This document shows positions 26,777 through 34,998 of a stretch of DNA of 45,763 bases, piece by piece. The notes beneath the pieces are model-generated. The model worked only from the letters and a program-made list of their open reading frames with translations. It searched no databases and had not been told where the DNA came from. The stretch spans positions 1-45,763 of the forward strand of contig JAFXZK010000056.1 in NCBI GenBank assembly GCA_017541265.1, given 5' to 3'. Numbering within the stretch: the first letter of the stretch is position 1; every line of letters starts with the position of its first letter. This DNA is from Bacteroidaceae bacterium (GTDB lineage Bacteria; Bacteroidota; Bacteroidia; Bacteroidales; Bacteroidaceae). A program made the translations under genes and the position numbers.

Positions 26777-27757
26777 CTATCTTTTTGCGCCACCATCAAA
26801 GCACTCCCCCAAAGGGGGAGCGGGGAGGGGGCTTCTATACTTGCCTTCCTCCTTATCACCAAGCATTGAAAGATAACTTGTGTATCTGCTCTCGGCAATG
26901 CGGCCTTCTGCTACGGCTTGCAACACGGCACAACCCGGCTCGTGCGTATGGGTACAGTTGCCGAAGCGGCAGTCATCGGATGTCCTGAATATCTCGCGGA
27001 AGTAGTGCGACACCTCTTCGCGCTCCATGTCGAACGTGCCAAAGCCCTTGATGCCCGGCGTGTCGATGAGTGCGCCGCCTTGAGGCATGAAGAACATCTG
27101 CGAAAAGGTCGTGGTGTGCATACCAGCATCGTGAGCCGCACTAATCTCCGCAGTCTTGGCATCAGCCTCAGGCACAAGCAGATTGAGCAAAGTGCTCTTG
27201 CCCACCCCACTGTTGCCGCTCAGAAGCGTTGTCTTGTGCTGAAGCTCTGCCCGCAGCTCATTGATGCCATTGCCATCTACTGCCGAACAGGCCAGACAGG
27301 TATAACCGATATTACGATATAACGTCATAACGTCATCAAGCTGCCGCAGCTCCTCCTCATTGTAGAGGTCTGTCTTGTTGAAGATAATCAGAACCGGCAC
27401 ACGATAGGCCTCGGCACTTGCAAGGAAGCGGTCGATGAAGGTTGTGCTCGTCTCTGGATGTGCAATGGTCGCCACAAGGGCAGCCATATCGACGTTGGCT
27501 GCGATGATGTGGCTCTGCTTCGAGAGATTCGAGGCCTTCCTGATGATGTAGTTGCGACGGTCCTCTATATCTTCAATGAGCGCTGTCTGCCCATCTGCAC
27601 TTGGCACAATGGTCACCACGTCGCCTACCGCAACAGGATTCGTGCTACGGATTCCCCTGAGGCGGAACGTCCCCTTGACCTTGCACTCGAACTGCTGCCC
27701 ATCGTCTGTCAAGACGGTGTACCAGCTGCCGGTATTCCGAATGATTGTCCCAATCAT
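26777..27757 (-). CDS. rsgA: Ribosome small-subunit GTPase RsgA
   Basis: A 326-residue circularly permuted GTPase that helps release late 30S assembly factors. An N-terminal OB domain (about 1-70) precedes the GTPase motifs in permuted order: NKTD, then GNSGVGKST, then DTPGIKG. A zinc-binding C-terminal domain has [14 protein letters not shown]. The final residues 309-319 ([11 protein letters not shown]) come from a C/G-rich palindromic element. Codons around [10 protein letters not shown] (27311-27338) carry the ATAACG octamer found in spacers, in frame. It follows frr on the minus strand across an inverted-repeat element. Confidence 0.93.
   Translation of the reverse strand: MIGTIIRNTGSWYTVLTDDGQQFECKVKGTFRLRGIRSTNPVAVGDVVTIVPSADGQTALIEDIEDRRNYIIRKASNLSKQSHIIAANVDMAALVATIAHPETSTTFIDRFLASAEAYRVPVLIIFNKTDLYNEEELRQLDDVMTLYRNIGYTCLACSAVDGNGINELRAELQHKTTLLSGNSGVGKSTLLNLLVPEADAKTAEISAAHDAGMHTTTFSQMFFMPQGGALIDTPGIKGFGTFDMEREEVSHYFREIFRTSDDCRFGNCTHTHEPGCAVLQAVAEGRIAESRYTSYLSMLGDKEEGKYRSPLPAPPLGECFDGGAKR
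26801..26834. repeat. C/G-rich six-frame-open element, copy F (end of rsgA)
   Basis: Translated on the minus strand as [11 protein letters not shown] in the last 18 residues of RsgA. It is inverted relative to copy E, 63 bp away. Confidence 0.85.
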
Positions 27758-27863
27758 AATGAAGAGTGAAGAATGAAGAATGAAGAATTTCCTACCGGAC
27801 AGAGAACTGATGCCAAAGGAGGCACGGCGGTAGCAAATTCTTCATTCTTCACTCTTCATTCTT
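27758..27863. repeat. MITE-like inverted-repeat element, copy 2
   Basis: Arms at about 27758-27798 and 27828-27863, built of GAATGAA-type heptamers ending in AAGAATTTCCTACCG or CGGTAGCAAATTCTT, flank a 30-bp core. It fills the gap from the frr stop to the rsgA start, the same relation to genes as copy 1 at 17711. Core sequences of the two copies differ. Confidence 0.7.
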
Positions 27864-27867
27864 AATT

Positions 27868-28428
27868 TTAGACTGTCATGATTTCTTTCTCCTTGGCAGC
27901 AAGCAGTTCATCCACCTTCTTGATGTACTTGTCGTGCATCTTCTGCATGTCGCCCTCGGCATCCTTCTCCAAGTCCTCGGAGAGACCGTCCTTAATACCT
28001 TTCTTGAGCTTTTCGATAATCTCGCGGCGCGTGTTGCGGACACTTACCTTGGCCTGCTCTGCCTCGCCCTTGCACTGCTTGGCAAGCTGCTTACGGCGCT
28101 CCTCTGTCAAAGGCGGAATGCCCAGACGGATTATCTCGCCGTTGTTCTCGGGCGTGATGCCGACGTTGCTGTCCATGATGGCCTTCTCGATGGGACGGAA
28201 CATGCTCTTGTCCCAAGGCTTGATGGTAATGGTGCGTGGGTCCGGAGCAATGACTGCTGCCACCTGGTTCAGGGGCACCATGCTGCCATAACTGTCGACA
28301 CGGATGCCGTCCAGAATCTTCACATTTGCCTTGCCAGCACGGATGTGCGCCAAAGTCTCCTCCAAATACATCACAGCCTCTTCCATTTTTTCCTCAGCCT
28401 TGCCGAGGGTTTCCTTTACATCTATCAT
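27868..28428 (-). CDS. frr: Ribosome recycling factor
   Basis: A 186-residue protein that, with EF-G, splits the post-termination ribosome. Family sequence is clear: an N-terminal helix ([29 protein letters not shown]), the second domain ([21 protein letters not shown]), and the C-terminal helix [18 protein letters not shown]. Length is normal. It is first in the minus-strand run frr-rsgA-argB; a -7 box at 28480-28487 gives a leader of about 46 bases. Confidence 0.95.
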   Translation of the reverse strand: MIDVKETLGKAEEKMEEAVMYLEETLAHIRAGKANVKILDGIRVDSYGSMVPLNQVAAVIAPDPRTITIKPWDKSMFRPIEKAIMDSNVGITPENNGEIIRLGIPPLTEERRKQLAKQCKGEAEQAKVSVRNTRREIIEKLKKGIKDGLSEDLEKDAEGDMQKMHDKYIKKVDELLAAKEKEIMTV

Positions 28429-28479
28429 ATTCTTTCGTATTTTGTGGTTTATTGTTTGTCTTTTACCGCTTTGTCAAAG

Positions 28480-28487
28480 CAAAAGTA
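28480..28487 (-). promoter_or_regulatory. -7 box of frr
   Basis: TACTTTTG on the minus strand, matching TAnnTTTG, about 52 bases before the ATG of frr. No -33 element was evident. Confidence 0.45.
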
Positions 28488-28541
28488 GTGATTTTTTGTT
28501 AAAAACATTACACTTCGTGCCATTATTTGCACAAAAAAACC

Positions 28542-28549
28542 TATATTTG
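28542..28549 (+). promoter_or_regulatory. -7 box of the VTC-domain operon
   Basis: TATATTTG on the plus strand. It favours the ATG at 28571 (leader about 15 bases) over the one at 28559, and rules out the far-upstream open frame from 28304. Confidence 0.55.
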
Positions 28550-28570
28550 TCCCGTAGAATGCAAAAAAGT

Positions 28571-29350
28571 ATGGAAATTGATGCCCGCATAGACGATTTG
28601 CTTGCCAATCTGAAGCCCATCACGCTGGACGAGATGAAGGAGATTCGTCTGATGAACCGCACGGACACAAAATTCGTGACGAACAAGGAAAACCTGGCTC
28701 GCCTGCTGGAGCTGGCGCAGGGCAAGTACTATGCACAATTCCATAACAATGCCAAGATTGCCAACTACATGACGACCTACTGGGACACCGACGAGCATCT
28801 GTTCTACATGGAGCATCACAACGGACGCGCCCCAAGGCAGAAGGTGCGCGTCAGAACCTATATGGACAGCGACACCACCTTCCTGGAGATAAAGACCAAG
28901 AACAACCACGGGCGGACGAAAAAAAAGCGCGTAGAGGTGCCAAGCCAGGAGATAACAGGCGAGAACGGCAACGAGGAGTTCCTCAGGGAGAAAGTGCATC
29001 TGGGTATGGCAGACATCCACCCCACGGTGCGCAACCAGTTCCATCGCATCACACTCGTCAACTACGGCAAAACGGAACGCCTGACCATCGACTACGATGT
29101 GCAGTTCCATAACATGGAAACAGGACAGGATGCCAACGTCGGCCCCATTGTCATCATCGAACTCAAGCGCGACGGCAACGTCTTCAGCCCTGTCCTCGAC
29201 ATCCTCCGCCAGCTGCGCATCAAACCGCTCGGCTTCAGCAAGTACTGCATCGGCTCGGTCATGACAAACAAGGGACTTAAGAAGAACCGCTTCAAGACAC
29301 GCATGGTCCAACTGAGCAAGTTGGCGGGGCAGAAGCTGCAAGCCAATTAA
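28571..29350 (+). CDS. VTC-domain (polyphosphate polymerase-like) protein
   Basis: A 259-residue cytosolic protein of the VTC/CYTH-like tunnel fold. The basic and acidic tunnel residues are placed as in the family: RLMNRTDTKFV (Arg30, Lys34), RVRTYMDSDTTFLEIKTK (Arg93, Arg95, Glu106, Lys108), TKKKRVE, TIDYDVQF, and VIIELKRDG near the C terminus. In yeast Vtc4 this domain makes polyphosphate from ATP; bacterial members are mostly untested and often sit beside DUF4956 genes, as here. It begins a five-gene plus-strand run. The catalytic assignment is by family only. Confidence 0.82.
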   Translation: MEIDARIDDLLANLKPITLDEMKEIRLMNRTDTKFVTNKENLARLLELAQGKYYAQFHNNAKIANYMTTYWDTDEHLFYMEHHNGRAPRQKVRVRTYMDSDTTFLEIKTKNNHGRTKKKRVEVPSQEITGENGNEEFLREKVHLGMADIHPTVRNQFHRITLVNYGKTERLTIDYDVQFHNMETGQDANVGPIVIIELKRDGNVFSPVLDILRQLRIKPLGFSKYCIGSVMTNKGLKKNRFKTRMVQLSKLAGQKLQAN

Positions 29351-29377
29351 GGGAACAACAATAACAACATAAATTAT

Positions 29378-30091
29378 ATGGATTTCTTTAACGACCTCAA
29401 TTATCAGCTGGGCAATGCGATAGGCTTGACACTCTTCGACCCCCAGCACTTCATTTCACTGGTAATGCGCTTCTTCATCAACCTTATTGTGGTGACAGTC
29501 ATTGCGCGTTGCTTCTATTATCCTCGCAGCCATCGCCGCGACTACATGTTCATCTTCATCCTGATGTCCTTGAGCATCTTCCTTTTGGTAAGCCTGATGG
29601 AGGGCGACGGCATGAACCTCGGTGCGGCAATGGGACTCTTTGCCATCTTCGGCATCATGCGCTTCCGCACGGAAGCTGTGCCCATCCGCGAGATGACGTA
29701 CCTCTTCATGCTCATTGCCGTGAGTGTCGTCAATGCACTTGGCAGAGCCGAGTATCACCCCAAGGCAGACTACTGGGACGGTTTCGGACTCGTGACCATT
29801 ATCTTCGTCAACCTGATATTCATCGGCATGGCTTGGCTCTTCGAGAGCAGCAAGCTGGTCAGCACAAATTGCAGCAAGTACATCAAGTACGACAATGTTG
29901 CCCTCATTGCTCCCGACAAGCGCGAAGAGCTGAAGGCAGACTTGGAGAAGCGCACAGGCTTGAAGATTCTGCGCATAGAAATCGGTCTCGTCGACTTCCT
30001 CAAGGATGCCTGCCTCATCCGCATCTTCTACGATGAGCCATCAGACAGAGGCAACAGTATAGAAGAAATGACCAAGATGCCCCGTATATGA
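29378..30091 (+). CDS. DUF4956 family membrane protein
   Basis: A 237-residue integral membrane protein with about four to five membrane segments (roughly 26-46, 56-74, 80-94, 105-121, 135-155) and a soluble C-terminal domain of about 75 residues. The conserved MGLFAIFGIMRFRTEAVPIREMTYLF is the DUF4956 signature. Its function is unknown. Members recur next to VTC-domain genes, suggesting a membrane channel or anchor for the product of that enzyme (inference). Its stop overlaps the next start by 4 bases (ATGA). Confidence 0.82.
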   Translation: MDFFNDLNYQLGNAIGLTLFDPQHFISLVMRFFINLIVVTVIARCFYYPRSHRRDYMFIFILMSLSIFLLVSLMEGDGMNLGAAMGLFAIFGIMRFRTEAVPIREMTYLFMLIAVSVVNALGRAEYHPKADYWDGFGLVTIIFVNLIFIGMAWLFESSKLVSTNCSKYIKYDNVALIAPDKREELKADLEKRTGLKILRIEIGLVDFLKDACLIRIFYDEPSDRGNSIEEMTKMPRI

Positions 30092-31032
30092 CATTGCGTC
30101 AATCCATACTTGCACTGCTGGTTCTCTTCGCAATCCCTGTCTGGGCAGGAGAGAACGACGAACTCGGACTCTGGAGTGAGCTTGGAATAGAGAAAGCCAT
30201 CACCAAGAGCTGGGACGTAGGGCTGGACCTGGAGTACCGCGCACAGAACAAGTCGCGCTTCTCCGTCGGCCTCGGCACGAGCTACAAAGTCTGCAAGTAT
30301 CTCAAGCTTGGCATAAGCTACAACTTCCTCGAATCCTACAGACCCGACAAGTACAAGGAGACAAACAACCTGCTGGAAAAGATTGCAGAAGCAGGGCAAT
30401 TAGAGAATCACCTCCAAGACCCAGACAACTTGGAATACTACCCTAGCAAATGGAAGACAGGCTACAATCATACATTTGAGTATTGGTTCCCCCGCCATCG
30501 TTTCAGTGTAGAAGCGACTGGCACTATTAAACTTTGGAAGTGGCTCAAGATTTCCTTAAGAGAGCGTTACCAGCTGACACATTGCAGAGCAAGAACAACT
30601 TCCAAATACAAGTATCGCAATGTGTATGAGATAGAAGAGTCCTGGATTTTCCCCGAAGACTGGTCGTTAGATCCAACCATCGAACGTAGCATCAACCAAC
30701 TCGCTCCAGAGGAGGAATGGGTACAAGAAACCAAGCCTGCCTACACCGACCAGGTGCTGCGCTCGCGTCTCAAGTTCGAATACGACAAGAAGCGCGTTCC
30801 CTTCTCACCCTTCGTCTCGGCAGAGTTCCACAACAGCGTCAGCCGAGGCGACCACATGCTGCTGCAGAAGATACGCACCGCCATTGGGTGCTCGTACAAG
30901 TTCCGCAAGCACAACGAAGTGTCCCTGTCATACATCACCACCTTCGACATGTACGACATAGAAGACTATGAAGTCGTACGCCTGCACGACAAGCTTCACA
31001 CCATCAACATCGGCTACAAATACAGCTTCTAA
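30088..31032 (+). CDS. DUF2490-type outer-membrane protein
   Basis: A 314-residue protein with a signal peptide (about 1-20) and many alternating-polarity strands ending in an aromatic C terminus (INIGYKYSF), the pattern of an outer-membrane beta-barrel. ENDELGLWSELGIEKAITKSWDVGLDLEYR and the later FRHRFS/RERYQL-like strands match the DUF2490 family. Function unknown. It overlaps the DUF4956 gene by 4 bases, so its translation is coupled to that inner-membrane protein, hinting at a trans-envelope pair. Confidence 0.72.
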   Translation: MTLRQSILALLVLFAIPVWAGENDELGLWSELGIEKAITKSWDVGLDLEYRAQNKSRFSVGLGTSYKVCKYLKLGISYNFLESYRPDKYKETNNLLEKIAEAGQLENHLQDPDNLEYYPSKWKTGYNHTFEYWFPRHRFSVEATGTIKLWKWLKISLRERYQLTHCRARTTSKYKYRNVYEIEESWIFPEDWSLDPTIERSINQLAPEEEWVQETKPAYTDQVLRSRLKFEYDKKRVPFSPFVSAEFHNSVSRGDHMLLQKIRTAIGCSYKFRKHNEVSLSYITTFDMYDIEDYEVVRLHDKLHTINIGYKYSF

Positions 31033-31070
31033 CTTAATTCAAATTGTATAAACTCAAAATTCAAATAAAG

Positions 31071-31526
31071 ATGAAAATGAAAAACATTCTGGCAGCTTTG
31101 CTGCTTATGGTAAGCACAACCATGATGGCAGACGAGTACAAGTACCTCACCATCTGCTACAACGAGACGGCAGACAGCATCTCCCTGCCCGTCGTGCAAA
31201 GGATAACATTCGAGAATAACCGTGTCGTGGTCACAACCACCGAGGGAATCTTCTCTTATCCTATCGCCATTCTGGAAAAGATAACTTTCACCACCTCGGA
31301 TACAGAGACTGCCATCGAGGCTTTGCCCGAACAGACAGAGAACCTCGCCTACAAGGACGGCACACTCACCGTCAAGGGCGACGGTTTCCTCCGCATCTAT
31401 GGCACCAACGGTGCACTTGTCAGCATTGCCAATGTCAAGGAAGGCGCCAACATCAGCCTCGGCAATCTGCCTGCCGGTGTCTATATCGTCCGCATGGGCG
31501 ACAAGACAATCAAAGTTAGGAAGTAA
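31071..31526 (+). CDS. Small exported protein with sorting-signal-like C terminus
   Basis: A 151-residue protein with a signal peptide (about 1-20, ILAALLLMVSTTMMA), a central region of short beta strands (VVVTTTEGIFSYPIAILEKITF) and a C-terminal stretch, GFLRIYGTNGALVSIANV through GVYIVRMGDKTIKVRK. That ending resembles type A type-IX-secretion sorting domains or related Bacteroidales C-terminal domains. No family is recognised for the rest. I chose the ATG at 31071 because it leads straight into the signal peptide. It lies 38 bp after the DUF2490 gene. Confidence 0.65.
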   Translation: MKMKNILAALLLMVSTTMMADEYKYLTICYNETADSISLPVVQRITFENNRVVVTTTEGIFSYPIAILEKITFTTSDTETAIEALPEQTENLAYKDGTLTVKGDGFLRIYGTNGALVSIANVKEGANISLGNLPAGVYIVRMGDKTIKVRK

Positions 31527-31563
31527 AGTCCCCTCCCATACCCTTTCCCGAGGAGGAGGACTT
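31527..31563. repeat. Variant C/G-rich palindrome between genes
   Basis: CCCCTCCCATACCCTTTCCC followed by GAGGAGGAGG resembles the C/G-rich elements but is diverged. It is intergenic, between the small exported protein and the DUF4353-type gene. Confidence 0.4.
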
Positions 31564-31583
31564 CAACACAACAAAACAGGATA

Positions 31584-32792
31584 ATGAAAAAGCTATTTAT
31601 CACAAGCATGGTCTTGTGCCTTGCCATCATGTCGCAGGCACAGGAGCAGATTCGTGTCTTTAAGGACGGCAGCAGCACACGCTTCACAACATCGGAGCTG
31701 ACGTTTTCCGACGACGGAGCAAAGCTCTCTGTAGCTGACTCCACATACGAAACCGCCAAGCTGGACAGCATCTTGGTGGTACATACCGTCACTGTCACCT
31801 TCAGTGCTGATACGGCTACGGTCGACTTGGGACACGCCCCTAACGTCACCTATACGACCGAGGGCGCACACGTCAATATCCTCAGCACGAACACAAAGAG
31901 CGAACTGGAGTTTGTGCTGCAAGGCGAAAGCACTCAGGGTTCGCTAACCTACGACGGCCCGCTCAAGTGCAAATTCTACCTGAACGGACTCAAACTCACA
32001 AGCAACAAAGGTGCTGCCATCGACATCCAGTGTGGCAAACGTGTTGACCTTATTCTCAACCCCGGCACGGAGAATGTTCTTGCTGATGCAGCCGGTGGCG
32101 AACAGAAAGCCGCCCTGTACTGCAAGGGACACCTTGAAGTGGAAGGCAGCGGATCCCTCACCGTCACGGGAAACACCAAGCACGCCATCGCCACCAAAGA
32201 GTACATGCAGCTGAAGAAGAGCACAGGCAGCATCACGGTCAACAAGGCAGTGTCCGATGCCATGCACGTCGGCCAGTACTTCCAAATGAATGGTGGTACG
32301 CTAACGCTCAGTGGGCAAGGCGGCGACGGGCTGCAGGTGGAAGTAGTGACACTCGATGATGATGTCACACCCAACCCCGACAAGGAAAACAACGGACTGA
32401 TGTTCATCCGTGGCGGTAGCCTTAACATTACGGCAGCCAACGACATCACAAAGGGCATCAAAGTTCCTGGCGATTTGACTGTCAGCGGTGGGACATTCAC
32501 TATTGTAGCTTCCGGCGATGGCAGCAGAGGTATTCAGGTTGCTGGCAACATGCTGGTAAACGAGGACGACAACACCACCCTCATGCAGATACGTGCCACC
32601 GGCACTACCTACGAGGACGAGGAGACAGACGACGAAGACCGTTGCATCGGCATTAAGGTTAAGGGCAATCTGACCGTCAACGCTGGCAAGATTCAGGTTG
32701 CCAACACAGGCAAGTACTCATACGGCATTAAGGTGGACGGCAAATACACCAAGTCCGCCAATGCCACCGTACAGGCTAACGTCAAGAACTGA
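31584..32792 (+). CDS. DUF4353/Cthe_2159-like carbohydrate-binding protein
   Basis: A 402-residue exported protein (signal peptide about 1-19) with an Asp-rich, Gly-rich right-handed beta-helix. Regular rungs are visible: LTVTGNTKHAIATKEYMQL, GSITVNKAVSDAMHVGQYF, GGTLTLSGQGGDGLQVE, and SGGTFTIVASGDGSRGIQV. This is the DUF4353 or Cthe_2159 type; the Clostridium thermocellum member binds acidic polysaccharides and cellulose. Here it ends the VTC-DUF4956 operon, so it may bind a surface glycan or polyanion (inference). A strong terminator follows. Confidence 0.75.
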   Translation: MKKLFITSMVLCLAIMSQAQEQIRVFKDGSSTRFTTSELTFSDDGAKLSVADSTYETAKLDSILVVHTVTVTFSADTATVDLGHAPNVTYTTEGAHVNILSTNTKSELEFVLQGESTQGSLTYDGPLKCKFYLNGLKLTSNKGAAIDIQCGKRVDLILNPGTENVLADAAGGEQKAALYCKGHLEVEGSGSLTVTGNTKHAIATKEYMQLKKSTGSITVNKAVSDAMHVGQYFQMNGGTLTLSGQGGDGLQVEVVTLDDDVTPNPDKENNGLMFIRGGSLNITAANDITKGIKVPGDLTVSGGTFTIVASGDGSRGIQVAGNMLVNEDDNTTLMQIRATGTTYEDEETDDEDRCIGIKVKGNLTVNAGKIQVANTGKYSYGIKVDGKYTKSANATVQANVKN

Positions 32793-32816
32793 TAATCCAC
32801 ATTAAACAAAGCAAAG

Positions 32817-32862
32817 GCCTCGCCACATGGAACAATGTTCCGACGGCGAGGCTTTTACTTTT
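32817..32862. terminator. Hairpin terminator after the VTC operon
   Basis: Arms GCCTCGCC (32817-32824) and GGCGAGGC (32845-32852), with an inner GGAAC/GTTCC stem, followed by a T-rich tail. It separates the operon from the convergent rmlA. Confidence 0.85.
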
Positions 32863-32878
32863 TATTTTAACTTGTCCT

Positions 32879-33787
32879 TTAGAAGTCTTCTCTTGAACTG
32901 CCGAAGCGTTTTACGTCGTCGATGACTTTGAGCAGATACTGCCCATACTGGTTCTTGAGCATCGGCTGTGCCAGCTGACGCATACGCTCCTCGTCAATCC
33001 AACCTTTGCGATAGGCAATGCCCTCCAAGCAACCGACCTTCAGTCCCTGACGCTTCTCGAGCACCTCGATGTAGGTCGATGCCTCGGAGAGAGAATCGAA
33101 CGTACCCGTGTCGAGCCAGGCAAAGCCACGGCCAAGCGTCTGTACCTTCAACTCGCCATCTTGCAAGAACTTCTGGTTGACGGTCGTTATCTCATACTCG
33201 CCCCTTGCACTGGGCTTGATGTTCCTTGCCACGTCAACCACTTTGTTTGGATAGAAATAGAGGCCGACTACAGCATAGTTGCTCTTTGGGTTGGCGGGCT
33301 TCTCCTCGATGGAGAGGCAGTTACCCTGCTTGTCGAACTCTGCCACGCCATAGCGTTCAGGGTCGTTCACCCAATAGCCGAACACCGTAGCCTTCTTCTC
33401 CTCCTCTGCCGTGCGGACGGCTTCGCGGAGCATGGCACTGAAGCCGTTGCCCTGGAAGATGTTGTCGCCAAGGACAAGACATGCGCAGTCGTCGCCAATG
33501 AAATCCGCTCCGATGGTGAAGGCCTGTGCCAATCCGTCGGGCGAGGGCTGCTCGGCGTAGGTGAAGCGCACACCATAATCGCTGCCGTCGCCCAGCAGAC
33601 GCTTGAAGCCCGGCAAGTCGAAGGGCGTGGAGATAATGAGGATGTCGCGGATGCCCGCCAGCATGAGCGCGCTGATGGGATAGTAGATCATCGGTTTGTC
33701 GTAGATAGGCATGAGCTGTTTGCTGATGCCCTTCGTGATGGGATAAAGGCGTGTGCCTGACCCACCGGCAAGAACAATTCCTTTCAT
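32879..33787 (-). CDS. rmlA: Glucose-1-phosphate thymidylyltransferase
   Basis: A 302-residue nucleotidyltransferase making dTDP-glucose from dTTP and glucose-1-phosphate, the first step of dTDP-rhamnose synthesis. Motifs: [20 protein letters not shown] at the N terminus, [40 protein letters not shown] and [13 protein letters not shown]. Length is normal. It stands at the end of a minus-strand cluster of cytochrome c biogenesis genes, without rmlBCD nearby. An octamer tract precedes it. Confidence 0.95.
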   Translation of the reverse strand: MKGIVLAGGSGTRLYPITKGISKQLMPIYDKPMIYYPISALMLAGIRDILIISTPFDLPGFKRLLGDGSDYGVRFTYAEQPSPDGLAQAFTIGADFIGDDCACLVLGDNIFQGNGFSAMLREAVRTAEEEKKATVFGYWVNDPERYGVAEFDKQGNCLSIEEKPANPKSNYAVVGLYFYPNKVVDVARNIKPSARGEYEITTVNQKFLQDGELKVQTLGRGFAWLDTGTFDSLSEASTYIEVLEKRQGLKVGCLEGIAYRKGWIDEERMRQLAQPMLKNQYGQYLLKVIDDVKRFGSSREDF

Positions 33788-33799
33788 GGTTTTATTTAT

Positions 33800-33838
33800 T
33801 TTCGTTATGACGTTATAACGGGATTTCGTTATAACGAG
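33800..33838. repeat. CGTTATNN octamer tract before rmlA
   Basis: CGTTATGA, CGTTATAA and CGTTATAA-type units fill the gap between the Dabb-family gene and rmlA. Confidence 0.65.
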
Positions 33839-33840
33839 AG

Positions 33841-34149
33841 TTAATTGATTTCATAATCCAGACAAGTCCTGAGGCAAGTGTATGGCCGCACCTTGCCGTC
33901 GGCCACTGCCACATGCTCGGGGTGTACGGCGTATGCCTTGAGCGCAGCCTCATCGGTGAAGGTGCTGTCGAGCATGACATCGGCGTTCGACGAGTCGAGC
34001 CGTCCATCGACATTGACGGTGATGCTAATCAACCCGGGGATGCGTCCTGCCAAGCCTTCCAGTCCTGTCTTGATGCCTTGCTTCACGTTTTCTTTCTCCT
34101 CGGCGGAGAGGTCGTCCTTCAGCCGCCACAATATGATATGCTTTACCAT
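33841..34149 (-). CDS. Dabb-family (stress-responsive alpha/beta barrel) protein
   Basis: A 102-residue dimeric ferredoxin-like barrel protein. [10 protein letters not shown] at the start and the late [19 protein letters not shown], with the HPxH pattern, mark the Dabb family. Some members cyclise polyketides in plants and fungi; bacterial ones are mostly of unknown role. It lies between ccsA and rmlA on the minus strand and is probably co-transcribed. Confidence 0.88.
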   Translation of the reverse strand: MVKHIILWRLKDDLSAEEKENVKQGIKTGLEGLAGRIPGLISITVNVDGRLDSSNADVMLDSTFTDEAALKAYAVHPEHVAVADGKVRPYTCLRTCLDYEIN

Positions 34150-34173
34150 AATATATATATATATAATGTGTAC

Positions 34174-34950
34174 TTAATTGCCGTATGTATGTACGCTAAC
34201 GCCTTGTGCCGATGGCAGGTAGTTGATACCCCACCAGCACATCTGCAAGCAGAGGAAGCAGAGCACCAGCCACAGCAGAGCTGGACGCACCTCTGCGGGA
34301 CGACACCTGCGCAGATGGACATAGATGAGGTAGCAGAGCCATGTTGCAGCTGCCCACGTCTCCTTCGGGTCCCAGCTCCAATAGGTGCCCCAAGCCTCCT
34401 TTGCCCACAGAGCACCAAAGAGCATACCAATGGTTATGAATGCCAGCCCCACACGTGTCAGGTTGTCGATGGCAGACAAATCCCCATGCTTGCGGAAGAG
34501 CTGCCATAGTGCCATCAAGGTGGCAACACCCGTCGTGGCGTAGGCGAACATGTAGATGATGACGTGCGGGGCAAACCAAGGACTTTGCAGGGCAGGCATC
34601 ATCTCCTTGCTGTGTATCTCTGGCTTCAAGAGGTTGATGCAAATGAAGACGGCGCTGAGCAACGTGCTGAACGAGAGCACCCAGCGATAGTGCCAGCGGC
34701 TGTAGGTGACGAGGCCGACAAGCGGCAGGAAGAAGGAATACCACAGCCTTGTCTCGCCCATCGTGCGCAAGGGCGGACGCTCAAGCGAGTGCCACATCAG
34801 GGCAATGTATGTGCCGAAGATGAGCAAACCGCCGATGGTCAGCAGATATACTGGCTTCTGCCTTCCGTCACGAAGCGAAAGCACCGCCGCTATTGCCCAA
34901 CATATCAAAGCAGGCAAAGCAAAGAGCCAAAGGTCATTCCAATCTACCAT
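34174..34950 (-). CDS. ccsA: Cytochrome c biogenesis protein CcsA-like
   Basis: A 258-residue membrane protein with about seven to eight segments. The tryptophan-rich haem-handling motif WGTYWSWDPKETWAAATW (about 183-200) identifies the CcsA/CcmC/CcmF haem-lyase family; flanking histidines in MWHSLERPPLRTMGETRLW and FAPHVIIYMFAYA fit haem ligation. With the ResB-like protein upstream it forms a system II cytochrome c maturation pair. The gap to resB is a heptamer-like CATTTAC tract. Cytochrome c substrates such as a nitrite reductase are not in the window. Confidence 0.85.
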   Translation of the reverse strand: MVDWNDLWLFALPALICWAIAAVLSLRDGRQKPVYLLTIGGLLIFGTYIALMWHSLERPPLRTMGETRLWYSFFLPLVGLVTYSRWHYRWVLSFSTLLSAVFICINLLKPEIHSKEMMPALQSPWFAPHVIIYMFAYATTGVATLMALWQLFRKHGDLSAIDNLTRVGLAFITIGMLFGALWAKEAWGTYWSWDPKETWAAATWLCYLIYVHLRRCRPAEVRPALLWLVLCFLCLQMCWWGINYLPSAQGVSVHTYGN

Positions 34951-34998
34951 TTATCCATTTACCATTTAACCATTTACTATTTATCATTTACCATTTAA
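34951..34998. repeat. CCATTTAC tandem repeat (resB-ccsA gap)
   Basis: Seven- to eight-base units CATTTAC/CATTTAAC fill the gap and run into the last codons and stop of resB. Confidence 0.7.

Noticed and set aside
28304-28570. Longer N terminus of the VTC-domain protein
   Set aside because: It would overlap frr on the other strand and start upstream of the -7 box at 28542-28549.
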